A stretch of 64,000 bases of DNA. Origin: G963422565 sp963422565 (GTDB lineage Bacteria; Pseudomonadota; Alphaproteobacteria; MPNO01). A program made the position numbers and the translations under genes. Positions within the stretch are counted from its first letter, which is position 1, and every line of letters begins with the position of its first letter. The notes under the pieces were generated by a model. It did not search any database. It saw only the letters and a program-made list of their open reading frames with translations, and was not told where the DNA came from. The DNA lies in contig OY730228.1 of NCBI GenBank assembly GCA_963422565.1, positions 992,001 through 1,056,000 of the forward strand. Reading direction: 5' to 3'. Shown here piece by piece: positions 48,062 to 57,334 of the stretch.

Positions 48062-49229
48062 GCGGCGAGCTCCCGGCAGCAGGAGTCGACGACGGCGAGC
48101 GCCTCGTCGATATGCGCGTCGGTGGCGATCAAGGGCGGCAGCAGGCGGACCACGTTGTCGGCGGCCGGCACCGTCAGCAACCCGTTCTCGAACAGACATC
48201 GGATCAGCGCGGCGTTGGGGACGGCGCACTTGACGCCCCACATGAACCCGGCGCCTCGCACCTCCTCGACGACGCCCGGCGCGGCGGCGGCGATGGTGTC
48301 GAGTTTCCGCCCCATCCTGGCGCCGCGTTCCCGGACCCCGGCGAGAAAACCGTCCTCGAGGAGAATGTCGAGCACCGCGTTGGCAGCCGCGGACGCGAGG
48401 GGGTTGCCGCCGAACGTGCTGCCATGCGTGCCTGCGGTCATGCCGGACGCGGCCTTCTCGGTCGCGAGGCAGGCGCCGATGGGAAAGCCGCCACCGAGCC
48501 CCTTGGCGAGCGCCATGATGTCGGGCGGGGCGTCCACCGCATGATGCGCGAACAGATGGCCGGTCCGGCCCATGCCGCACTGCACTTCGTCATAGATCAG
48601 CAGCAGGCCGAACTCGTCGCAGACCTCGCGCAGCCCGATCAGGAAAGGCGGATCGGCCAGGCGAATTCCGCTCTCGCCCTGGATCGGCTCGACCAGAACG
48701 GCGGCGGTCTCGCCGGTGACCGCCGCCCGCACGGCGTCAAGATCGCCGTAGGGCAGGCGGTCGAACCCGTCGAGGAGCGGCGCGAAGCCCCGCCGATGGG
48801 CATCGCTGGCCCCGGCGGAGATGGTCGCGAGCGTCCGGCCGTGAAAGCCGCCGTCGAAGACGATGAACCGGGTCTGCGCGGGCGCGCCCGCCTCGAAATG
48901 ATATCTGCGCGCGGTCTTCAGGCTGGCCTCGACCGCCTCGGCGCCCGAATTGCAGAAGAACGCCGTGTCGGCGAAGCTCGATGCCGTCAGCCGCTCGCGA
49001 GCCGAGCCTGCTCGGGGATCCGGTAGAGGTTCGAGACATGCCACAATCGGGCCGCCTGGGCGTTCAAGGCCTCGACCAGACGGGGATGGCAATGCCCCGC
49101 GACCGAGACCGCGATCCCGGATCCGAAATCGAGGAAGCGCCGTCCGTCGTCCGCGTAGAGCCAGGGTCCTTCGCCGCGCTCGAAGGCGATGTCGAAGCGC
49201 GCGTAGTTCGGCATCAGGGCGGGTATCAT
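48058..49229 (-). pseudogene. argD: Acetylornithine aminotransferase gene with one frameshift
   Basis: The ATG at 49229, with GAGGAAA upstream, starts MIPALMPNYARFDIAFERGE through LDFGSGIAVSVAGHCHPRLV to NLYRIPEQARLASG and a stop. A single missing base near 49003 would restore EQARLAERLTASSFADTAFF, which continues in the next frame with CNSGAEAVEASLKTARR, LLIYDEVQCGMGRTG (PLP aspartate) and ALAKGLGGGFPIGA (PLP lysine). Everything else is normal for this PLP enzyme of arginine synthesis. A one-base deletion could be an assembly error. If real, arginine synthesis would need another aminotransferase. Confidence 0.87.
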
Positions 49230-49299
49230 GGTGTTTCCTCGATCGAAAGCGGGCGTCCCCGCCGCAGGGCGGGAATATAGGCCGCCCGTCCCACGGCGT

Positions 49300-50502
49300 T
49301 CAACGCGGCATTCGGTCCGGGGTCGGCGCCTCGGACGCGCTCGGCTGCCGCGAGACCGGCGGAACGAAGATCTCGGCGTCGGCGTCGGAGACCAGATGCA
49401 CCGACCGCGTGGGAAAGGCGAACGCGCTGCCGGCGCCTTCGACGATCTCCTTGATGCGGCAGGCGAGGCGTTCCTTTTCCGCCAGCCATTCGCCCCAGCC
49501 GACGGTCTTGGTGAAGCAGTAGACCATGATGTCGATCGAGGAGGGCGAGAACCCGTCGACCCGGACGAAGCGCGGCGCTTCCGGCGGTTGCGCGAAAGCC
49601 TTGTCGGCGGCGAGAACATCGTCGATCTCCCGGCAGATCCGGGCGAGCTGGTCGACCGTCGTTCGGTATTCCACACCGACCGTCCAGAAGATGCGCCGAT
49701 GGGTCATCCGCGAAAAATTCACCAGGGCTTCGTCGGAGAGCTTTGCGTTGGGGACATAGACCGGCGCCGCGTCGAATTTACGGATGCGGGTGGACCGGAA
49801 GCCGATCGCCTCGACCGTGCCCTCGGCGACGCCCGCGACCATGACCCAGTCGCCCCGGGCGAAGCGCCGTTCGCCGATGATCAGCAGCCCGGCGATCAGG
49901 TTGCGGAACAGATCCTGGGCGCCGAGCGCGACCGCGACCCCGATCAGGCCCAGCCCGGCCAGGATCGGTACCACCCGGATGCCCCAGATCTCCAGGACCG
50001 TCACCGCGCCGAGGAAGACGCAGGCGATCTTGAGCCCGCGGACCAGCCAGTGCAGAGCCGCTTCCGGCAACAGGGCCGCGGTCCCCGACATCAGGACGGG
50101 AATCGGATCGATCAGCCGGTAGGCCGCCCAGAACAGGACGAAAACAGCCAGCGAGCGGACCAGATCGTCAGCGAGCGCCTGCGCGCGGTCCTGCAGCGGC
50201 AGGGCCTCGACCGCAAGGAACAGGCCGATCGTGACCGGGACCAGGCGAAGCGGCCTGATCAGCGCGGCGACAGCGGCATCGTCGACCGCCGTTCCGGCAC
50301 GCTCCGCCCGGCGGCGGAGCGTGCCGCCCACGAGACGGGCGAACCGACCGCGGACGAGCAGCGACAGGACCAGGAGCCCGAACGCGACCGCGACGGGACC
50401 GAACTCGGCGCCAAATATCCCGGTCTCCCAGAGCGCGGCGGCCTGCGCGGCGGCGATACCCAGCCTGCCCGTCGTCTCTTCCATCCCGGTGCCTTCCTGC
50501 AT
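49300..50502 (-). CDS. Small-conductance mechanosensitive channel (MscS family)
   Basis: 400 aa (or 394 from the second ATG). Hydrophobic helices lie at about 28-50, 88-105, 117-138 and 155-178. They are followed by the pore-lining MscS signature GLGLIGVAVALGAQDLFRNL (about 183-202), the beta domain GDWVMVAGVAEGTVEAIGF with FRSTRIRKFD and YVPNAKLSDEALVNFSR, and a C-terminal alpha/beta vestibule. It is an inner-membrane safety valve under osmotic downshock, or a related channel with extra N-terminal helices. It ends 71 bp before argD on the same strand. Confidence 0.9.
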   Translation of the reverse strand: MQEGTGMEETTGRLGIAAAQAAALWETGIFGAEFGPVAVAFGLLVLSLLVRGRFARLVGGTLRRRAERAGTAVDDAAVAALIRPLRLVPVTIGLFLAVEALPLQDRAQALADDLVRSLAVFVLFWAAYRLIDPIPVLMSGTAALLPEAALHWLVRGLKIACVFLGAVTVLEIWGIRVVPILAGLGLIGVAVALGAQDLFRNLIAGLLIIGERRFARGDWVMVAGVAEGTVEAIGFRSTRIRKFDAAPVYVPNAKLSDEALVNFSRMTHRRIFWTVGVEYRTTVDQLARICREIDDVLAADKAFAQPPEAPRFVRVDGFSPSSIDIMVYCFTKTVGWGEWLAEKERLACRIKEIVEGAGSAFAFPTRSVHLVSDADAEIFVPPVSRQPSASEAPTPDRMPR

Positions 50503-50780
50503 GGCGGGCCGGTCGCAATGCCCGCACGCATCCGGCGCGCGCCCCGCGATTCCGATGCCGCCAGGGTAGCCGGTGTCACGTCACGCGAGAACGCGCCCGC
50601 CAACGCCGGTCGACCACGGGAATTTCGATCGACCCGCCAAGACCGTCGAACGCCTCGGATTCTCCGGACGCGACCGCACAACCCGCGGGGCGCCGCCCGT
50701 CGACCGGGTCGAACGGACGGGTCTTCCGGTCGCAACGCCGAAGCTTCGCCGGTTCTCCGAAGGGCGAATGCGCGATTGCG

Positions 50781-51356
50781 TCAACCCGTGGCTTCCGGCG
50801 GAGATTCTATCCCTATACCCGGTATCGACTGGGGTGTGTGAATAATCAACAGCTTCCCGATCCGTTCCTCTGTTTCCTCATTTCCCCTCCGTGAATCACG
50901 CCATTCATCAACGGCATTTACTATATCCTCACAAAACACGTCGACCTGCAATTGTAGCACGTTATCGATCTTATTGTTGTGAACATACAATCCCGGAACC
51001 GGTTTTGTAAAGTGGAAAGAATCCAAGGAATTCCTTGCTTTTTTGTCGTCTATGTTGGCATGTCCTTCATGCAAATAGCTGCACCGCAATGCGTAGCAGT
51101 CCTCACCAGATAGAAACACACGTTCTTCTTGGTTCGTTCCTACCCGAGGAGTGTATTCGGGCTGTAGCCATTTCCTGAACCAATCGATATATCTCTTCTT
51201 CGAAGATTGTTCATGTGGATATTCGAGCTTTCCGCAAACGTCCGGCAATGTCAGAGCCATAACGAGCGCCCCATACCAATTTTTGTTCTTGAGAGACATT
51301 CTTATGGAATTGGTGAATCTCTTCATGTCCGTCATTTCGGCCGACCGGTCCATCAC
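50781..51356 (-). CDS. Orphan lower-GC gene with HEPN-like RxxxxH motif
   Basis: 191 aa (or 181 from MKRFTNSIRM). Much lower GC and a different codon use from its neighbours, with many AAA, AAT and TAT codons, indicate horizontal gain. The protein looks mostly helical and soluble: MSLKNKNWYGALVMALTLPD, SSKKRYIDWFRKWLQPEY, FLSGEDCYALRCSYLHEG. The RCSYLH segment fits the Rx4H pattern of HEPN ribonuclease domains. Similar proteins are, in my recollection, annotated as hypothetical. A defence or toxin role is conceivable but not shown; no partner antitoxin gene is visible. Confidence 0.6.
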   Translation of the reverse strand: MMDRSAEMTDMKRFTNSIRMSLKNKNWYGALVMALTLPDVCGKLEYPHEQSSKKRYIDWFRKWLQPEYTPRVGTNQEERVFLSGEDCYALRCSYLHEGHANIDDKKARNSLDSFHFTKPVPGLYVHNNKIDNVLQLQVDVFCEDIVNAVDEWRDSRRGNEETEERIGKLLIIHTPQSIPGIGIESPPEATG

Positions 51357-51712
51357 ACCGACTCCAGGATTTTCTGAGCTCGACCCGAGACCGCCGAGCG
51401 GTTCGGCAATCGGCAGGTCCGACCGATCGGCAGCGGACCGTCGCCGCCGGAATACTCGGGTCCGGAATACTCGGGTAATGTGCCGTCTCGCCGATCGTGC
51501 AGGAGGGCCATCCCCGACGATCCTTCCACCCCCTCCGACGGTCCGTCATCGCTCTTCCGCACCCCGATGCCTGTCCGGCCGTCGTCCGGAATCCTACACC
51601 GACGACCGCGGGCCGTATCGAAAATCGGCCCGGCGCTTGGCGGGGCGCGCCGCCGGCGCTAGCTTGCGTCCGCGTCCGGGTGTGCGAAGCGCGTTCTTGC
51701 GGGGAGTGGGCG
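51357..51712. other. Gap with a 15-bp tandem duplication
   Basis: 356 bp between the orphan gene and the CoxL-like gene. CCGGAATACTCGGGT occurs twice in tandem at 51447-51461 and 51462-51476. No gene is recognised. The right part probably holds the promoter of the downstream hydroxylase gene. Confidence 0.5.
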
Positions 51713-54031
51713 ATGGCGAAGTTCGGGGTCGGTCAGGGCGTTCCGCGCTGGGAGGACCCTCGGCTCCTGCGGGGCGGGGGGCGCTACAGCGACGATCTCG
51801 ACCTGCCGGGCCAGCTCTACGGCGCCGTCCTGCGTTCGCCCTATGCGCATGCCGAGATCCGCGCGGTCGCGATCGGTCCCGCCCGCGCCGCGCCCGGGGT
51901 GCGGGCGGTCTACACCCATGCCGACATCGCCCATCTCGGCAGTATCCCCTGCGTCGTACCGCGCAACCGGGCGGACGGCACGCCGATGTTCACCCCGCCC
52001 AACCGGCCGCTGCGCGAGGGCCGCGCCCGCATGGTCGGCGACCCGATCGCCTTCGTGGTCGCCGACAGCGCGAACGAGGCGCGCGACGCGGCAGAGCGGA
52101 TCGCGGTCGATTACGTCCCGCGCGATGCGGTCACAGCGACCGCCGGCGCGCGGGCGCACGGCGCGGCCACGGTGTGGGACGAGGCGCCGGACAATGTCTG
52201 CTTCGTCTTCGACCAGGGCGACGCGGCGGCGGTCGAGCGCGCCTTCGCGGTCGCCGCCCATGTGACCCGGCTCGACTTCACGGTGAGCCGCGTCGCCGTC
52301 GCGCCGATGGAGCCGCGCGCCTGCGTCGCCGAGTACGATCCGTTCAGCGGGCGCTACACCCTCCACACGGGGACCCAGGGGCCGCACGGCGTGCGTCAGG
52401 CGACCGCCGGGCCGATTCTCTGTATCCCGGAGGGCGATCTCCGAGTCGTCAGCCGCGACATGGGCGGGGCGTTCGGCATGCGGAGCGGCCCCTATTGCGA
52501 GTATGTCCTGTGCCTGTTCGCCGCCCGCGCGCTCGGCCGCCCGGTGAAATGGACCGGCGAGCGCTCCGAATGCTTCATGACCGACGACCAGGCGCGCGAC
52601 AACGTCTCGACCGCTGAGCTGGCCCTCGACGCGGACGGGCGCTTCCTCGGGCTCCGCGTGACCACGATCGCCGATCTCGGCGCCTATCTGACGATGCTGG
52701 GGCCGCATTCGTCGACCAATAATCTGGGGACGCTGGCCGGCCCCTATCGCACACCGGCGATCTACACCCACGTGACCGGGGTGTTCACCAACACGCCGTC
52801 CACGGGACCCTATCGGGGCGCCGGCCGGCCCGAGGCCGCCTACGCGATCGAGCGGGTCATAGACGCGGCGGCGGCGGAGACGGGCAGAGACCCGGCCGAG
52901 CTGCGGCGGCGCAACTATATCTCCGCGGATTCCTTCCCCTACACGACCGGCCTGGTGTTCACCTACGATTCGGGCACCTTCGAAGAGAACATGGACGCCG
53001 CCCTCGATCTGGTTAACTACCGGAGCTTCTCGGCCCGGCGAGCCGCCGCCGAAGCGCGCGGAAGGCTGGCCGGGATCGGCATCTCCAACGTCATCGAGCA
53101 GTCGGCGGGCGGCCCGCCCGAATGGGCACAGATCCGTTTCGACGGCAGCGGCGGCGCGACCCTCACCATGGGCACCCACAATCACGGCCAGGGCCACGAG
53201 ACCGTCTTCCGCCAGATCCTCTCCGACCGGCTCGGGCTGGATTTCGAGCGGATCCGCATCGTCCAGGGCGATTCCGACGAGGCGATGGCCGGCACCGGGA
53301 CATTCGGCTCGCGGTCATCGGGCGTCGGCGGCGCGTCGATCGCGGTCGCCGCCGACAAGGTGATCGAGAAATGCCGCAAGGTCGCCGCGCACCGGCTCGA
53401 GGCGGCGGAGGAGGACCTCGCCTTCGCCGACGGCGCGTTCACCATCGTCGGCACCGACCGCAGCCTGTCCTTGACCGAAGCGGCGAGGCTCGCCCAGTCC
53501 TTCCTAACCGCACCGCCGGGGATGGAGCCCGGGATCAACGAATGGGCCGCCTGGACGCCGCCGGCGCCGACCTTCCCCAACGGCTGCCATGTCTGCGAGG
53601 TCGAGATCGACCCCGAGACCGGGGCGTGCGAGATCCTGCGCTACGCCGCCGTCGACGATGTCGGCACGGTTCTCAACCCGCTGCTGATGGAGGGTCAGCT
53701 CCATGGCGGGATCGCCCAGGGCGTGGGCCAGATCATGCTGGAAAACGTGGTCTGGGAGCCCGCGTCGGGACAGCTCCTCGCCGGTTCCTTCATGGACTAC
53801 GCGCTGCCCCGCGCCGACGACCTGCCGCGTTTCGAGATGATGGTCAACGAGGTGCCGACGCCGACCAACCCGATGGGCGTCAAGGGCGCCGGCGAGGCCG
53901 GCTGCGTCGGCGCGATGCCGGCCCTGATGAACGCGATCGTGAACGCGCTCGCGCCGCTCGGCGTCGCGAGCGTCGACATGCCCGCCACCCCGGAGACGCT
54001 GTGGCGCGCGATCAACCGAAGGGCCGCCTGA
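51713..54031 (+). CDS. CoxL-like molybdenum hydroxylase large subunit (form II type), no adjacent partner subunits
   Basis: 772 aa from the ATG at 51713 (GGGGAG upstream). Molybdopterin domains in order: VPRWEDPRLLRGGGRYSDDL, DMGGAFGMRSGPYCEYVLCL, the active-site loop GPYRGAGRPEAAYAIERVID, MGTHNHGQGHETVFRQILSD, GTFGSRSSGVGGASIAVAAD, and the catalytic glutamate in GVKGAGEAGCVGAMPAL. The YRGAGR loop marks form II CO dehydrogenase-like proteins, which mostly act on other substrates, and not true CO dehydrogenase (AYXCSFR). A CoxG-like gene follows, but no FAD or iron-sulfur subunit does, so it must borrow those from elsewhere. Confidence 0.9.
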   Translation: MAKFGVGQGVPRWEDPRLLRGGGRYSDDLDLPGQLYGAVLRSPYAHAEIRAVAIGPARAAPGVRAVYTHADIAHLGSIPCVVPRNRADGTPMFTPPNRPLREGRARMVGDPIAFVVADSANEARDAAERIAVDYVPRDAVTATAGARAHGAATVWDEAPDNVCFVFDQGDAAAVERAFAVAAHVTRLDFTVSRVAVAPMEPRACVAEYDPFSGRYTLHTGTQGPHGVRQATAGPILCIPEGDLRVVSRDMGGAFGMRSGPYCEYVLCLFAARALGRPVKWTGERSECFMTDDQARDNVSTAELALDADGRFLGLRVTTIADLGAYLTMLGPHSSTNNLGTLAGPYRTPAIYTHVTGVFTNTPSTGPYRGAGRPEAAYAIERVIDAAAAETGRDPAELRRRNYISADSFPYTTGLVFTYDSGTFEENMDAALDLVNYRSFSARRAAAEARGRLAGIGISNVIEQSAGGPPEWAQIRFDGSGGATLTMGTHNHGQGHETVFRQILSDRLGLDFERIRIVQGDSDEAMAGTGTFGSRSSGVGGASIAVAADKVIEKCRKVAAHRLEAAEEDLAFADGAFTIVGTDRSLSLTEAARLAQSFLTAPPGMEPGINEWAAWTPPAPTFPNGCHVCEVEIDPETGACEILRYAAVDDVGTVLNPLLMEGQLHGGIAQGVGQIMLENVVWEPASGQLLAGSFMDYALPRADDLPRFEMMVNEVPTPTNPMGVKGAGEAGCVGAMPALMNAIVNALAPLGVASVDMPATPETLWRAINRRAA

Positions 54032-54076
54032 CGCGACCGCCGCTCTCCGCTCCGCACCGACGCAAGGAAGCTCGAG

Positions 54077-54670
54077 ATGGAATTCCAGAACCGGTTCGAG
54101 GTCGACGTACCGCCCTCAGAAGCCTGGGTGATCCTCAACGATGTCACGCGGATCGCGCCCTGCATGCCGGGGGCCGAGCTCACCGAAATCGTCGACGAGA
54201 ACAGCTTCAAGGGCAACGTGTCGGTGCGGCTCGGCCCGGTCGCGCTCACCTTCACTGGGAGCGCGCGCTTCGAGGAACGCGACCGCGACGGGCTGGCCGC
54301 GCGGGTGACGGCCCAGGGCCGCGACGCCAAGGGCCGGGGCGGCGCCAACGCCGACGTCCGGTTCCGCCTGCTGCCGTCGGGGGAGGATGGCACCGCCGTC
54401 GAGATCGACACCAACCTTCAGCTCTCCGGCGCCGTCGCCCAGTACGGCCGGGGCATCGGCATGATCAAGGATGTCGCCGGCCAGCTCATCGGTCAGTTCG
54501 CTGACGCGCTGCAACGACAGATCGCGGCCGAGCGCACCGCCACGCCGACGGCCGAGGAGAGCGCCGCCGACCCGCCGCCGGCCGCCAAGCCGATCTCGGG
54601 GCTCGGCCTCGGGGCGCGCGCTCTATGGAACGCGCTGCTCCGGCTGGTCGGGCTGCGGACCGGGGGCTGA
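54077..54670 (+). CDS. CoxG-like SRPBCC-domain protein
   Basis: 197 aa. The N-terminal 150 residues match CoxG: FEVDVPPSEAWVILNDVTRI, PCMPGAELTEIVDENSFKGN, VRLGPVALTFTGSARFEERD and IDTNLQLSGAVAQYGRGIGM. A low-complexity linker (about 152-175) leads to a short hydrophobic C-terminus (ALWNALLRLVGL). In carboxydotrophs CoxG recruits CO dehydrogenase to the membrane; here it is 45 bp behind a form II large subunit and probably has the analogous anchoring role for that enzyme. Confidence 0.85.
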   Translation: MEFQNRFEVDVPPSEAWVILNDVTRIAPCMPGAELTEIVDENSFKGNVSVRLGPVALTFTGSARFEERDRDGLAARVTAQGRDAKGRGGANADVRFRLLPSGEDGTAVEIDTNLQLSGAVAQYGRGIGMIKDVAGQLIGQFADALQRQIAAERTATPTAEESAADPPPAAKPISGLGLGARALWNALLRLVGLRTGG

Positions 54671-55068
54671 CGCGGATCCCTCGGACCGAGGCGTATCCCG
54701 TCTCGCCACGCCCGGACGGCCGGCGACTCCGTTTTCCCGCCGGTCGAACGACCTCTTACCACTCCGCGGGGGCCGTTCGCCAAGCCTTGGCCGCCGGGCC
54801 GCCATCGCCGTCATCGGGCCGCGCATCCCGGAACCGTTCCAGGAATTGCGCGGCTCGATCGACCGGAGCCGCAGGCGGGTCAGGCGGACAGCCCCGCGTT
54901 CCGCCGCAACTTCATCCGCACCCATCCGGAGCGCGACGCGACGCGCGCGAGACAGCGGTTTGGTGCACGCCCTGCCGGGTATCGAAGACGATAACGAGAT
55001 TGCCGGACACGCCGCGGTGGGCGCAAGCCGGAAAGGATTCGCGATCGAGACGCTGCGCGCCGGACCGT
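54671..55068. other. Gap without recognisable gene
   Basis: 398 bp between the convergent CoxG-like gene and the HDO-like gene. Frames are open on both strands but without family resemblance or ribosome sites. Nothing else recognisable. Confidence 0.35.
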
Positions 55069-55761
55069 TCAGGCAAGAGGGTAGCCCTTCTCGTAGTGCA
55101 GATAGATGCCGTCGAAATAGAACCAGCGCATGACCGCGCTCTCGCGCGCCCAATGGACCGCCTCGTTCTTCATCGCCCGGGTGGTGCAGTGCCGCTCCAG
55201 CGCCTCGAAGCCCCGGTCTCCATGCTCCACGTCGACCTCTGCATGGAGGCTGAAATGCTCGATCGCCGGCTCCGGATAGCGGTACGTCTCGCGCAGCGCC
55301 GGCAGCAGCTTGCCGTAGAGCATGGGCGACTGCGACTCGGTGCCGATGCGGATCGCCGCCACCGCGGCATACCAGGTCTCCTCCCTGGCGACCCGGTTGA
55401 GCCACGCCACCCAGCAGCGCGTCGTCGGCAGGCCGCGCCCCGCCCGGACCTCCGCCAGATCCGCGCCGTTGGCCTCGGCGAAGCGGAGCACGATCTCGAG
55501 ATGCGAATGTTCCGGATCGGTCTCCTCGCGGAAGTTCTCCAACTCCAGCGCGACCACGTCCGACGGCGCCTTGGCGCAGATGTTGAACGCCGTCTCCTGG
55601 ACCATGTTGGAGATCCAGTGCCAGTGCTCGACCGCCCAGCCCATGCAGGCTTTGCGGCCGAGCGCGCCCCGCGCCCAGTCCTCGGTCATCGGATGGTCGG
55701 CGCAGTGCCGCTCCAGTACCGCCGCCTCGATCTCCCTGCGAAAGGCGCTTTTCCTTGCCAT
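55069..55761 (-). CDS. Heme-oxygenase-fold protein with CADD-like diiron oxidase ligands (TenA/PqqC superfamily)
   Basis: 230 aa from the ATG at 55761 (AGAGGAAC upstream). An all-helical TenA/PqqC-type protein. A full set of six metal ligands for heme-oxygenase-like diiron oxidases is visible: E80 and H87 (ETDPEHSH, E-x6-H), E142 (TESQSP), and H173, D177, H180 (HAEVDVEH, H-x3-D-x2-H). The numbering is almost the same as in chlamydial CADD, which makes p-aminobenzoate; other members cleave or oxidise amino acids and fatty acids. It therefore looks like an oxygen-using oxidase rather than a thiaminase. It lies on the same strand as a RidA gene and a second, related protein. The substrate is unknown. 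Confidence 0.8.
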   Translation of the reverse strand: MARKSAFRREIEAAVLERHCADHPMTEDWARGALGRKACMGWAVEHWHWISNMVQETAFNICAKAPSDVVALELENFREETDPEHSHLEIVLRFAEANGADLAEVRAGRGLPTTRCWVAWLNRVAREETWYAAVAAIRIGTESQSPMLYGKLLPALRETYRYPEPAIEHFSLHAEVDVEHGDRGFEALERHCTTRAMKNEAVHWARESAVMRWFYFDGIYLHYEKGYPLA

Positions 55762-56077
55762 GTTCCTCTGTCCTCGATCCGAAGCCTGTCGGGGAAGAAC
55801 AGGCAGCTTGTCCGGAAATCGCCCCCGCCGCAAACCGCGTGCAGTTGCCCGCCGGCAGCTGCTGTCGGCTCGAGGGCCGTCCCTCGGGAGGGTTCCGACT
55901 CGGTTCGGGGCCGTGCATGCGAACCCGTGTCCATGTCGAACCCCGTCCGCCCCTCGCTCGGGCGATCAACGATCGGAACCGGATCTCCGGGAACCTCTCC
56001 GAACCGCCCCGGCGACGCATGCCGCAGATCGCCGAACGCGAAGGCCGCCCGCGCGCCTTCCGCCCAGACCGGCCGCG
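55762..56077. other. Gap without recognisable gene
   Basis: 316 bp between the RidA-family gene and the HDO-like gene on the same strand, long enough for a separate promoter. No gene or clear promoter is recognised; short repeated words (atcggaaccggatc) occur near 55972. Confidence 0.35.
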
Positions 56078-56479
56078 CTAACCCCCCGCCGCGTCGTCGA
56101 TGACCGCGACGCCCTGAATCTCGACCATCATCTCCGGCCGGGCAAAGCCGGCGCAGGTGATCAGGGCGCTGGCCGGGAAGCCGTTGGAGAAGAACTCCTT
56201 GCGGATCTCGGTGAAGCGGGTGCCGTAGCGGGAATCGACGATGTAGACGGTCATGGTCACCATGTCCGCGAGGGTCGCACCGGCCCGCGCCAGGGTGGCC
56301 TCGAGCAGGCGGAAGGATTCGCGCGCCTGGGCATCGAAATCGCCGGCGAGCGAGGCCCCCGACCCGTCGACCGGCGCGCCGTGCCCGGCCAGCCAGACGA
56401 CGGTGCCGCCCCGGCTGGTCACGCAGAGCGAGAAGGACCGACCCTCCTGCCAGCCTCCCTTGTGGTGGGTCCGTTCCAT
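56078..56479 (-). CDS. RidA-family (YjgF/UK114) protein
   Basis: 133 aa from the ATG at 56479. RidA proteins hydrolyse reactive enamines/imines such as 2-aminoacrylate; others act in specific catabolic pathways. Typical features: FSLCVTSRGGTVVWLAGHGA, FRLLEATLARAGATLADMVT, VYIVDSRYGTRFTEIRKEFF and PASALITCAGFARPEMMVEI. The arginine that binds the substrate carboxylate in the RidA subgroup (normally R in PARSxV) is replaced here by S-A-L, so it is probably not a classical RidA deaminase. It sits 10 bp after one HDO-like gene and upstream of the other. Confidence 0.87.
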   Translation of the reverse strand: MERTHHKGGWQEGRSFSLCVTSRGGTVVWLAGHGAPVDGSGASLAGDFDAQARESFRLLEATLARAGATLADMVTMTVYIVDSRYGTRFTEIRKEFFSNGFPASALITCAGFARPEMMVEIQGVAVIDDAAGG

Positions 56480-56489
56480 GGCCGTCTTC

Positions 56490-57206
56490 CTATTCCGCCG
56501 CCGCGCCGGCCTCGATCCGCCGCATGTGCGCCCAGATGTCGTCATACATCAGATGCATCACGTCGACCGTCGTCTCTACGGTCTCGACCACCAGGGCGAG
56601 CTCGGCCTGGGTGGTGGCGAAACGCTCGAGCAGCCGCCGGCCCACGCCCGAATGCTCGTCGTCGGCGCTGTCATGCACGACCCAGTAGGCGACGCCCTCG
56701 TCGTCGAGCCCGAACCGGTCCTGGAGCCGCTCGGCGATGCGCCCGTAGGTGCCGGGGATCGGCGCCTCCCCGCCCAGCATGTGCGCTGCGACGCCCTCCA
56801 GGAAGCTCTTGCCGCAGATATACGAGAACCAGGCCATGAATGCGGTCGCGCCAGCGCAAAATCTGGTCGCGTACATCTCCTCCTTGGAGAGGCCGATCGC
56901 CGTCGCGTAGTCGAGATAAAGTCGGTGATGCGACACGCCGTTCGCGAACAGCCGCCCGGTCGCCTCCTCGTAGGCGACCTCGGCGATCTCCTCGCGCCAG
57001 GCCGGGTCCGGGCAGATGACGTAGAGCCGACCGTGATAGTTGTGGTTGTGCAGCGGCAGGATGCCGTGCTGCCTGCAGAAGTAGCGGATCTGCGCCAGGC
57101 TGTGGCTGTCGTCCAGCATGCCCGCCCAGAGCGGGTGGCCGTAGATCGGCTTGGCCTTGTGGATCCGGTCGATCTCGTCCAGCACCTTGTCGGCCGTGAG
57201 CGCCAT
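56490..57206 (-). CDS. Second heme-oxygenase-fold protein (TenA/PqqC superfamily) with H-x3-D-x2-H motif
   Basis: 238 aa. All-helical. It shares with the other HDO-like gene the pattern GGEAPIPGTYGRI (E147) and VVHDSADDEHSGVG with H178, D182 and H185 (H-x3-D-x2-H). The first ligand pair is less certain: YEEATGRLFANGVSHHRLYL, where E80/E81 is separated from H93/H94 by a longer loop than usual. PqqC-like sequence DSHSLAQIRYFCRQHGILPL is also seen, so a cofactor-less oxidase is an alternative. It is followed by the RidA-family gene after 10 bp, and its start is 128 bp from a divergent hydroxylase large subunit gene. Confidence 0.75.
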   Translation of the reverse strand: MALTADKVLDEIDRIHKAKPIYGHPLWAGMLDDSHSLAQIRYFCRQHGILPLHNHNYHGRLYVICPDPAWREEIAEVAYEEATGRLFANGVSHHRLYLDYATAIGLSKEEMYATRFCAGATAFMAWFSYICGKSFLEGVAAHMLGGEAPIPGTYGRIAERLQDRFGLDDEGVAYWVVHDSADDEHSGVGRRLLERFATTQAELALVVETVETTVDVMHLMYDDIWAHMRRIEAGAAAE

Positions 57207-57334
57207 CGCTTCGCCCTTCGATCAGTGATGGCGGGATGATCCCCGAGCCCGGCCCCGCTGTCCAGACGGGCGCTTGACAGCTCCGGGCGGCGCCCGCTTG
57301 ATGAGTTGGGCGCGGTCGGACGGGAGGAGCGGAA

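Noticed and set aside
51713..54670. True carbon monoxide dehydrogenase (carboxydotrophy)
   Set aside because: The active-site loop is YRGAGR (form II type) and not AYXCSFR, and the CoxM and CoxS genes are absent beside it.
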